Positions 56,218-63,356 of a stretch of DNA of 64,000 nt are shown piece by piece. Each line of letters opens with the position of its first letter. Positions within the stretch are counted from its first letter, which is position 1. The position numbers were made by a program, and so were the translations under genes. The notes beneath the pieces were generated by a model that had not been told where the DNA came from, searched no databases, and saw only the letters and a list, made by a program, of their open reading frames with translations. Source of the DNA: Methanothermobacter sp. (GTDB taxonomy: Archaea; Methanobacteriota; Methanobacteria; Methanobacteriales; DSM-23052); NCBI GenBank assembly GCA_030055615.1, contig JASFYN010000001.1, positions 265,267 to 329,266 of the forward strand. The letters run 5' to 3'.

Positions 56218-57315
56218 TTATCTTAATAGGTGGGGATTTCCTAAATACACTCTTTTTAATCCCGTTTCTTTGGCTGCTTTTAAGCATTTTCCTGCTTCTT
56301 CCCATGTTAATAATGGGAGATCTGTCATCATGTGTTGTGGTGAAAAGGCGAGTAAGACATAGGGTATGTTAGGGTTAAGTTTTGCTAGGAAGTTGGCTAT
56401 CTTTTCTACTTCGTCTTTTTCCACATACCCTGGTACCATGAGTGTGCTTGCAACAAGTAGGGGTGGTTCACTCCTCTTATCAAAATAGTTTTTATAAATG
56501 TATTTGAAATTTTTAAGGGTTTGCCGGTTACTTGCACCTGTGAGTATCTTGTGGAGTTTTTCGTCCCATGCTTTAAGGTCGAATTTTATTATACCCCCTG
56601 AGGATAAGCTTATCTTTGCCATTTCATTTATGTATTTGGGGTGGATATTGCCGTTGGTCTCCCAACATATTCTCAGGATCTTATTCTTTTTTTCTTTGAT
56701 TGCACTTTGCGCGGCTGATAGGGCAAATTGCATCTGTGGCGATGGGTCACCACCAAAGAAGCAAATACAGGCACTTTTATCATCCAATATCTGGATTATG
56801 TCATTGATATTAAATAGAGGTTTCCCTGTGAAGGCCATTTCTTTGTAGGAGCTGTTTTGACAGTATAGGCAATCAAATGAACAGGTTCCGAAAAATACGG
56901 CGAGGTTTCTGTATCCATGTTCTGTTTTTGGTGAATAGGCATATTTTGGGTAGCCAGCTCCTGTGGAGGCGGGGCAGACCCAATCTGCCACGCAGTTGGT
57001 GGGTAAGGGATCGAAATAAAAAATACCGACAGCTTCTTGGCTTGTATTTATTTTGGAATATATTTTACCGTTTTTCACTTGGCGCAAGCGGCAGAAACCA
57101 TATTCTCCTTCTTTTATCTTGCAAAGGTTCCCGCAATCTTTACAGGTGATGCCTCCTGGATCCCTTGGGGGGAGAAATGGTGGGTTGATGCGGCTTTTTT
57201 GGTGTGCAGTTTTTATCAGGTTTTTAACGATCTTTTCAGGCGCCTTTTTCAGGCAATTTCCACAAATGTTGTCTAGTATATTAGTGGCGGTTCTGCCGCA
57301 AATTTTGCAGTGGAT
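56218..57315 (-). CDS. COG1313-type radical SAM protein, apparent ATC start
   Basis: A 365-residue protein. The N-terminal zinc-ribbon-like part has HCKICGRTATNILDNICGNC and CKDCGNLCKIKEGEYGFC; the core holds the radical SAM motif GTCSFDCLYCQNSSY, the SAM-binding FFGGDPSP, and the late FDLKAWDEKLHKILTG. The first usual start, TTG 57087, would drop about 76 residues with both Cys clusters. In-frame ATG 57330 is followed four codons later by a TGA. The strong GGAGGTG is six bases before ATC at 57315, which I take as the start. Function unknown; related proteins are pyruvate formate-lyase activase-like enzymes. Confidence 0.82.
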   Translation of the reverse strand: MHCKICGRTATNILDNICGNCLKKAPEKIVKNLIKTAHQKSRINPPFLPPRDPGGITCKDCGNLCKIKEGEYGFCRLRQVKNGKIYSKINTSQEAVGIFYFDPLPTNCVADWVCPASTGAGYPKYAYSPKTEHGYRNLAVFFGTCSFDCLYCQNSSYKEMAFTGKPLFNINDIIQILDDKSACICFFGGDPSPQMQFALSAAQSAIKEKKNKILRICWETNGNIHPKYINEMAKISLSSGGIIKFDLKAWDEKLHKILTGASNRQTLKNFKYIYKNYFDKRSEPPLLVASTLMVPGYVEKDEVEKIANFLAKLNPNIPYVLLAFSPQHMMTDLPLLTWEEAGKCLKAAKETGLKRVYLGNPHLLR

Positions 57316-57426
57316 TCAGTCCACCTCCATATCGTTAAAGTTTTAGCATAATCATCGGGAAACTTTTCTGTTAGGGTTTTTTTATTCAATAAATAAATAT
57401 TGAAAATTTTATCACAAAATTTTTTC

Positions 57427-57561
57427 CTAATAGTCCAATCCAATTGGGTAAAATTTGTCTTTAATGTCTTTTTTAAGCTTATACACCACGGGATTGTCCA
57501 TTAAAATTTTGATATGTTCATGCCCCTTCGGCTGCGCGGTTGCTTTATTTGAACCAGGATA
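57427..57561 (-). pseudogene. Possible 3' remnant of a gene in the gap after the radical SAM gene
   Basis: The 353-base gap 57316-57668 is AT-rich except for a minus-strand frame of 44 codons, open from just after a TAA to TAG at 57427-57429. It reads PGSNKATAQPKGHEHIK, then DNPVVYKLKKDIKDKFYPI, ending GLDY. The G+C-rich patch and protein-like composition suggest the tail of a lost gene, but I recognise no family and there is no start codon with a ribosome site. A small upstream plus-strand ribosome region serves the translin gene. Confidence 0.25.
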
Positions 57562-57668
57562 TTAACAAGAAATATTTTTTTTGTGGGGGGTACATCTTTG
57601 ACAATTTGAAATGTTTTTATCTAGGTTAATAATAAAGTTAAAAATTAAATAGGTATGGGGGTGTGGTC

Positions 57669-58241
57669 ATGGAAGCTATAATACGGGAGATAAAGAGGGT
57701 GCTTGATGAGAAGGATGATTTGAGGGAAAAGGCTCTTAAAATGACCCGGGAGATAATAAGGTTGTCTGGTGAGTGTATAAGGGCTATTCACCGGGGAGAT
57801 TTTGGTTTGGCTGATGAGAGGCTTAGTGAAGCTGAGAAGCTAGTTGGGAGGTTGGGGGGTATGCTTGAGGGGCATCCTGATTTGTATTATAGTGGTTATG
57901 TTAGGGATGCTCATCAGGAGTATGTTGAGGCCTTATTATTTTATAGTTATGTGGAGGGTAGGGAGTTTCCTTTACCAGCGGATGTTGGAGTGCCTGAGTC
58001 TCATTATTTGCTTGGTCTTGGTGATTTGGTGGGGGAGCTTAGAAGATACTTTTTGGAGTTACTGGTTAGGGGTGATTTAGAGGGTGCTGAAAAGCTTTGT
58101 AGGTCTATTAAAAAATTGTATGATGAGTTGTCGATATTAGAGTATCCTAGGAGTCTTGTGAATATAAGGCATAAGCAGGATAACGCCCGGTATATATTGG
58201 AGAGGACTCTTGAGGATCTTATAAGGGCTAAGAGTTCATGA
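57669..58241 (+). CDS. Archaeal translin-family protein
   Basis: A 190-residue, almost all-helical protein. It begins EAIIREIKRVLDEKDDLREKALKMTREIIRLSGECIRAIHRGD and includes LYYSGYVRDAHQEYVEALLFYSYV, with the conserved E-Y-x-E-A pattern of translin/TRAX, and later YLLGLGDLVGELRRYFLELLVRGD. Translin relatives bind nucleic acid and some cut RNA with acidic residues in this helix. The role in methanogens is unknown. The start is ATG 57669 after GGGGTGTGG; a GTG at 57663 is inside it. Confidence 0.85.
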   Translation: MEAIIREIKRVLDEKDDLREKALKMTREIIRLSGECIRAIHRGDFGLADERLSEAEKLVGRLGGMLEGHPDLYYSGYVRDAHQEYVEALLFYSYVEGREFPLPADVGVPESHYLLGLGDLVGELRRYFLELLVRGDLEGAEKLCRSIKKLYDELSILEYPRSLVNIRHKQDNARYILERTLEDLIRAKSS

Positions 58242-58399
58242 AACAAAGGGTGCTAATATAGTTCTCATATTTTTTTGCAATTCAGTCTTCATAAAGATTA
58301 TTTTTTTGACTTTTTTATTATAATGGTTGAAATAGTCATGTTTATATTATATTGTAAACATAATATATGGTGTAATATATTTTTTTGGTGGTGGTTTTA

Positions 58400-59378
58400 T
58401 TGGTTGATGTTGTTTTGGAATATGTTAGAGGTTTTGAGTTTTTGGATGGTCAGGTTTCAGGGTCTATGGAGGTTGTTCCTTTAAGGGCTCCTTTTGATGG
58501 GACTGTTGAATATCTCACATTAGGTGAGGCTATGGGGTCTGGTCTTTTAGAGGTTAGGGAGGTTGGTGAATCTGGTTCGGTGCCTGAGGTTCTTGTGATT
58601 AATAGGGCTTCTTTGCCTGTGTTGGTTATAGATGGTGAGGAACTGGAAGGTGCGAAGCAGGATAGGATAGTTAATGCGACTATTCTTCTTCGTGAGAAGA
58701 ATGAAACTGTTATTCCTGTGAGTTGTGTGGAGGCTGGACGTTGGTACCGTACTTCTGAATTTTTCGAGGATTCTGGTAGGGTTGCTGCTAAGAGTGTGAG
58801 GTTTAAGAAGGTTGTGACTGTAACGGGATCTCTTGAAAGTAGTTCGGAGTATTTATCTGATCAGAGAGTTGTCTGGGATTCTGTTGATAGCTTGCATTCA
58901 ATTGCGGGGTCTCGTCCAGATACGGGTGCGATGGGTGAGGCGTTTAAAAAAACATGAAGATAAACTTGAAGGTTTTATAAAACCATTTAAGGTTTTGGAG
59001 GGTCAGAATGGTGTTTTGGTAGCTATAAATGGGGAAATTGTCGGTCTTGAATTTGTTTCAAGACATTCGAGTTATAAGGTGCTTCACGATAAAATAATTA
59101 GGAGTTATGCGCTTGAAGCATTATTTGAAGAAGGGTCAAATAAATTGGCCGATAGTACTATAAAAGCGTTTATGGATGAGATCATAGGCGCAGATGAGAT
59201 CAGGAGAAAATCTCCAGGTTATGGGTTTGATTATAGATACAGATCAAAGAATTGTATTGGCTCGGCCCTTGTATACAACGGAGAGGTTATACATGGGTTA
59301 TTCTTCAAATTAGAGAAAAGGGAGATGATGCCCTCATGGAAAGATAGGATGATTTACAGATTGGAATCAGAATTGTAG
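58400..59378 (+). pseudogene. ARPP-1/DUF6569-like protein, broken by a one-base frameshift
   Basis: Two frames together give one protein of about 325 residues. The first part (TTG 58400, after GGTGGTGG) contains VPEVLVINRASLPVLVIDGEELEGAKQDRIVNATILL, then PVSCVEAGRWY and the rest up to GAMGEAFKK. The frame changes in a run of seven A (58946-58952); with six A it reads AFKKHEDKLEGFIKPF and goes on to KSPGYGFDYRYRS and the end at 59378. A start at 58833 in the second frame is not real. This family occurs in archaea and bacteria, function unknown. Gene state as for the other frameshifted genes. Confidence 0.75.
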
Positions 59379-59822
59379 ATCACTAAGAATTTTATTTTAG
59401 TAGTGGGGATTTTTTCCTATTTTATATGGGGGGGATGGGTGTTTTGGGCTTGGTGCTCCCTCTTTTTTTGGGGGGGTGCTCGTAGGTTTTTTTGGGTATT
59501 TTACATTTTTAATATAGTAGCGTTTTTTTTGTTATTTTTGTGTTTTGATTTTCTTGTTTGATATTCTCAGCTTTTTTTTGTTCGGAAAATTTTTAATAGG
59601 TGATTTTTAGTGGTTATAAAACTTTTATACTTTTTTTTGTTTTGTTTTGAAGGGAATTAGTATGTTTCTTTTAATGGATGGGTTATGGGATGGTGCGTAT
59701 CTTCTTATATAAAAGTGTGATGTTTAGAGTTCTTTTGGCTGGTGGAATGAAAGGTTTTCCGGTGGCTTATTTTTATTTAAAAAGGTCTTATAGAGTTTTT
59801 TATCGGAGTTTAAACCGTAATA
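59379..59822. other. T-rich intergenic stretch without a supported gene
   Basis: Very T-rich sequence with G-runs near 59426 and 59471. A 63-codon frame (59678-59869) has basic and hydrophobic residues but no ribosome site or family match, so I do not annotate it. A CTAG-GCTTTAGT-CTAG inverted repeat lies just after it, at 59831-59846. The stretch ends in the promoter of the next gene. Confidence 0.5.
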
Positions 59823-59882
59823 TTTATATACTAGGCTTTAGTCTAGTTTTGGTTGTCACAAGAATCTAATGTGACATGGAGG
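59823..59882 (+). promoter_or_regulatory. Promoter of the pseudomurein-binding protein gene, with inverted repeat
   Basis: TTTATATA at 59823-59830 is a TATA-like element placing the start of transcription near 59852. Right there is the inverted repeat TGTCACA-N9-TGTGACA (59854-59876), followed two bases later by the ribosome site GGAGG (59878-59882). The repeat could be an operator or a hairpin that hides the ribosome site in a short leader. Confidence 0.5.
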
Positions 59883-59889
59883 CGGTAAA

Positions 59890-61530
59890 ATTTCGATAAA
59901 AATTGTGTGCATGTTCTTTGCCTGCATGCTCCTACTGAATGTTGGGTTCAGTTATGCAGAAGAAAATGTCACACAAAACATGGACGACCACCAAAACTTG
60001 GATCAAGCAACCAATGTGAATTCGCCCCATAACCAAATGGATAGCCCACCAATAACGAACACTGGAAATAATGTTACCTTTGAGGGATCAAATGGGCTGG
60101 AGGCGGCGGCTGGATCTGCCCTGGACAGTTCAGATATTGAAAATGCGGCAGTTCGACTAGACAATTTCATCAAAAACAATAAAAGACTACCAGCCTATGT
60201 TACAGTTGGCGGAAAACAATTAAACCCTGCGGAGTTCCTCCAACTTTCAACAGCATATCTTACTGGCAAAACTCTCCAGCCTAACAGTGCGGAATTGCCA
60301 AATAAAACAACAGGAACAAGCCTCAAAGGGTCAATAACCCAAAAAGATTACATTAAATTAGCAGAGAAAGTATATAATTTCATTAAATCGAATTCAAGAG
60401 CTCCGAACTACGCGACCTTTAATAATCAGCAGATAAAATTCGAAGCTCTAGTATGGCTATTTGCAAGGATCATAAGCTTCAAAGCAACTAACCAGAGACT
60501 ACCCAACTATGTGAACCTGGAAAACCTCAACAGTATCAAAAACTTACCCTTCAATAACAATTCCACCAATTCTAGTAGCAATTCAGCTACAGACCAAATA
60601 GGGGAAGGCAGTAACAATTCTAGCAGAACTGTTGGCAATTCAAGTATAAGCATTTCTGACATTATTTCAGCGGCCAAAAACCTAAAAAGTTTCATTGAAA
60701 ACAATAAAAGATTACCAGTTCATGTTACAGTCTCTGATCAAAATTTAACTGTTGCCCAATTCCTTGAGTTAATGTCGAGGGTGATAGTCCAGGTAAATTC
60801 TGGTCAGACAAGCCCATTAACCCCAAGAATTGTCACAGAAGCCCCAAATCCCTCAGGTTCCGCTACTGGCCAAATCACAAAATCAGAGTACATAAAATTG
60901 GCAAATAAGCTTTTAAGTTTCATCGGAACCTACGGTAGAGCTCCGAATTATGCCACAGCGAGTATTGGCAGCGTATCATATCCCAAACTTGTCTATGCCA
61001 TGAGCAGAATACTCAGCTTCTACAAGGACAATAAGAGGTTACCCAACTATGTCACTATAACAGATTTTTCCAGTCAAAATAATGAACTTAGCCAGTATCT
61101 TGTGGCCACTGCAAACTGTCAAGTGAACGATCCTAGTATAAAGTCGCTTGCAACCCAACTGACAGCCGGCCTTACTAGTGCATGGGATAAGGCAAGAGCA
61201 ATCTTCAACTGGGTCCGTGACAATATAAGCTACAGTTTCTATTATAATACAAGGTATGGTGCTGTTGGAACCCTTAAATACAGGACTGGTAACTGTTGTG
61301 ACCAGGCACATCTTGTGGTGGCGCTTGCCAGGGCAGCAGGGTTACCTGCGCGTTACGTTCATGGGATCTGCACTTTTTCCACTGGAACTTATGGACATGT
61401 CTGGGCGCAAATCTACATCAATGGTGCATGGTATAACGCGGATGCGACAAGTAGCAAGAACAGCCTCGGTGTGATAAAAAGTTGGAACACAGCTATTATT
61501 AGAGGGGTGTACGCCAGCCTACCCTTCTAA
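59890..61530 (+). CDS. Secreted pseudomurein-binding protein with transglutaminase-like domain, apparent ATT start
   Basis: A 546-residue envelope protein. A signal peptide (SIKIVCMFFACMLLLNVGFSYA) leads to a Asn/Thr/Ser linker, then four pseudomurein-binding repeats in A-B-A-B order (for example NFIKNNKRLPAYVTV and FIKSNSRAPNYATF), and a transglutaminase-like C-terminal domain with Cys in RTGNCCDQAHL, His in YGHVWAQIY and Asp in YNADATS. This is the plan of the pseudomurein endoisopeptidases PeiW/PeiP, so it may remodel the wall; a housekeeping role is likely. The usual first start, GTG 59905, would cut the basic n-region. ATT 59890, seven bases after GGAGG, fits best. Confidence 0.85.
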   Translation: MSIKIVCMFFACMLLLNVGFSYAEENVTQNMDDHQNLDQATNVNSPHNQMDSPPITNTGNNVTFEGSNGLEAAAGSALDSSDIENAAVRLDNFIKNNKRLPAYVTVGGKQLNPAEFLQLSTAYLTGKTLQPNSAELPNKTTGTSLKGSITQKDYIKLAEKVYNFIKSNSRAPNYATFNNQQIKFEALVWLFARIISFKATNQRLPNYVNLENLNSIKNLPFNNNSTNSSSNSATDQIGEGSNNSSRTVGNSSISISDIISAAKNLKSFIENNKRLPVHVTVSDQNLTVAQFLELMSRVIVQVNSGQTSPLTPRIVTEAPNPSGSATGQITKSEYIKLANKLLSFIGTYGRAPNYATASIGSVSYPKLVYAMSRILSFYKDNKRLPNYVTITDFSSQNNELSQYLVATANCQVNDPSIKSLATQLTAGLTSAWDKARAIFNWVRDNISYSFYYNTRYGAVGTLKYRTGNCCDQAHLVVALARAAGLPARYVHGICTFSTGTYGHVWAQIYINGAWYNADATSSKNSLGVIKSWNTAIIRGVYASLPF

Positions 61531-61559
61531 TACCCACATTTTATTCTTTTTTTGTGGGG

Positions 61560-61835
61560 TTAGTAGCGTATTTGGAAGTTTTTGAATTCTCCCTTGTATT
61601 CTTCCCAGTTTATTTCGAGGTCGGTGACCTTTGCCCCGGGTGGGCCTACTTCGCAGAATTTTATTACTTTTTCCACGTTATCTTTTTCGCCTTCAAGGAC
61701 GGCTTCAACTCTGCCATCTGGCAGGTTACGCACCCAACCTTTTACATTATGTGCCATTGCAACATCCTGGGTTCTATACCTGAAAAATACGCCTTGAACT
61801 CTACCATCGATAAATATGTGGGCTCTAACTTTCAT
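61560..61835 (-). CDS. acyP: Acylphosphatase
   Basis: A 91-residue enzyme that hydrolyses acyl phosphates. The N-terminal [23 protein letters not shown] has the substrate-binding Arg in GVFFRY, and [20 protein letters not shown] contains the catalytic Asn. The length is standard. ATG 61835 follows GTGAGGAT; an ATG at 61847 is inside that site. It stands convergent to the cell-wall protein gene. Confidence 0.93.
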   Translation of the reverse strand: MKVRAHIFIDGRVQGVFFRYRTQDVAMAHNVKGWVRNLPDGRVEAVLEGEKDNVEKVIKFCEVGPPGAKVTDLEINWEEYKGEFKNFQIRY

Positions 61836-61943
61836 ATCCTCACCCACATCCTATCATTTTATTGGAAACATAATTATACCATAAACGATAATATTTACCT
61901 AGAGGTTGAATAATTTTTTCGCTGTTGTGTGGGGGTGTCTATT

Positions 61944-62240
61944 TTGGAGATTGGATTGTATGTGACCGGTAAGGTTAGGAGCGATGGAACAGTTGAAATC
62001 CCACAGAATATCAGGGAAACTTTTAAAATGCAAGAGGGCAAGTATGTGAATTATAAGCTTGTCAGGCACGCTAAGATCAGAAAGGGTGGTGTGAAAACTA
62101 GGAGCATCTCTAGGACGATATGGGAGCGTCTCACACCTGATGGGGCTCTTAAGATCCCGGAGGATCAACTTGAACTCTATGACATCAGGGAAGGGGATTT
62201 CGTAAGCATTTACTTACAAGAGTCTACAAGAGAAGGATGA
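61944..62240 (+). CDS. Small protein with two AbrB-like repeats
   Basis: A 98-residue protein containing two related segments, VRSDGTVEIPQNIRETFKMQEGKYVNYKLV and LTPDGALKIPEDQLELYDIREGDFVSIYL. Each resembles the swapped-hairpin SpoVT/AbrB DNA-binding fold, with a basic linker (HAKIRKGGVKTRSIS) between. It may be a DNA-binding or toxin-antitoxin-type regulator; no toxin gene is next to it. TTG 61944 is preceded by GGGGGTG; the open frame further up is in that ribosome site. Family match is moderate only. Confidence 0.65.
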   Translation: MEIGLYVTGKVRSDGTVEIPQNIRETFKMQEGKYVNYKLVRHAKIRKGGVKTRSISRTIWERLTPDGALKIPEDQLELYDIREGDFVSIYLQESTREG

Positions 62241-62359
62241 AAAGATCCCCCCAAAAAAATATCATGGAATACCCTAAAAGTAAGGTGTGGATCCCCCAAT
62301 TTGTGGATATTCTTAATTTTAAATTTTGGGGTTAAATAATCCTTTAAATGTAGGCTTTT

Positions 62360-62677
62360 TTAGCTTTTTTGGGTTTTGTATATGGCACCTGCTATGATAA
62401 GTATTCCTATGATTATCATTATAGAGGGGCCTATGATGTATCCTATGTCTATTTTTAGTATGGCTGAGATTCCTATGATGATTAGGAGTGTTCCGAAGAT
62501 AACGCCTATTATTAACCCACCATGGGGTAGGCCGAAGCATTCTTCTTTATAGCGTTCTTCTGGTTGGCCGAAGCATGTGTCTCCTTTTGGTTTTTGCATT
62601 TGGAGGGGTGCTCCGCAGCCTGAGCAAAATTCTGCATCTTCTTCATTTTTTTTACCACATTTTGGACAATATACCAT
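62360..62677 (-). CDS. Zinc-ribbon membrane protein
   Basis: A 105-residue protein. The N-terminal zinc ribbon YCPKCGKKNEEDAEFCSGCG is followed by a Gln/Lys linker and two hydrophobic helices (GGLIIGVIFGTLLIIIGISAIL and a second ending LIIAGAIY). This is a common type of small archaeal membrane protein with no known role. GTGATGAAAG precedes the ATG. It overlaps the end of the following membrane protein gene by 26 bases. Confidence 0.82.
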   Translation of the reverse strand: MVYCPKCGKKNEEDAEFCSGCGAPLQMQKPKGDTCFGQPEERYKEECFGLPHGGLIIGVIFGTLLIIIGISAILKIDIGYIIGPSIMIIIGILIIAGAIYKTQKS

Positions 62678-63356
62678 CTTTCATCACTCTTTTATTTTTT
62701 TGGCATTTTTTTAGATCGCAATTTTGACATATCCTATTATGTGTTCTTTGGGATGATAGTATCCTGGTTATGATCCAGATGGGGATTAGTATCAAAAGGT
62801 AAAGTTCGGTGAGTAGGCTATTATTTATTTCCTCTACGCCTAGGAGTAGCATGAACGCTCCCAGGACAAAAAAGGCATTTAGAAACAAATTTAAGAAATT
62901 TGTGCGCCATTTAGATAAACTGTTGTATAATAGGCTGGTTAAAGTTCCTGTAAAACCCAACCAAAAAATTATGATCTTGTTTTCACATGGTAGTCTGCCG
63001 AGTAGATATGACAATATTCCGAGGAGGGAGATTATAGCCCCTATAATTAGCCCGGTGCAGCCTGCACAATAAGTTTTGCCCACTAATTGGATGACATGTC
63101 CAGAAAAGTTCCCACAATCGGGATGATGTCCCTTAAATTCCATGATACTAGAATCCTTTTTTTGGAATTTTGATGGGAAAATCCCAACCAACATACCCAA
63201 AAAGCAAATTAGACCAAAAAATGAGAAAATTAAATAGTGAGGCCAATGGGAAGTTGAATTATCCGGGATCTTGAATACCATTATAGGTAAGAAGAACAAG
63301 CCTATCAATGAAACACTTATAAAGTATATGAAGGTAAGATTTTCTGATATTTTCAA
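62652..63356 (-). CDS. Membrane protein of unknown function, DUF2085-like
   Basis: A 234-residue protein with about six hydrophobic helices. Two cysteine groups stand out: HHPDCGNFSGHVIQLVGKTYCAGCTGL in the middle and a C-terminal CQNCDLKKCQKN. The GKTYCAGCTGL pattern is like DUF2085 membrane proteins, with moderate confidence. The start is TTG 63356, overlapping the stop of the radical SAM gene (TTGA) and preceded by GGGGGACTTGTT. It is the second of three coupled minus-strand genes. Confidence 0.62.
   Translation of the reverse strand: MKISENLTFIYFISVSLIGLFFLPIMVFKIPDNSTSHWPHYLIFSFFGLICFLGMLVGIFPSKFQKKDSSIMEFKGHHPDCGNFSGHVIQLVGKTYCAGCTGLIIGAIISLLGILSYLLGRLPCENKIIIFWLGFTGTLTSLLYNSLSKWRTNFLNLFLNAFFVLGAFMLLLGVEEINNSLLTELYLLILIPIWIITRILSSQRTHNRICQNCDLKKCQKNKRVMKDGILSKMW

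Noticed and set aside
57316-57330. TGA in the radical SAM gene as selenocysteine
   Set aside because: Methanobacteriales are not known to use selenocysteine, no SECIS-like element was seen, and the ATC start behind GGAGGTG explains the frame better.
57500-57570. tRNA-like GGTTCAAAT segment
   Set aside because: No acceptor stem, D-arm or anticodon arm can be built around it, and the sequence reads as a protein-like frame.
59678-59869. 63-codon frame before the pseudomurein-binding protein
   Set aside because: No ribosome site, no family match, and it runs over the TATA element and inverted repeat of the next gene.
59890-61530. Prophage origin of the pseudomurein endoisopeptidase-like gene
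   Set aside because: No integrase, capsid, terminase or portal gene is near; the protein has a signal peptide, and neighbours are housekeeping genes.
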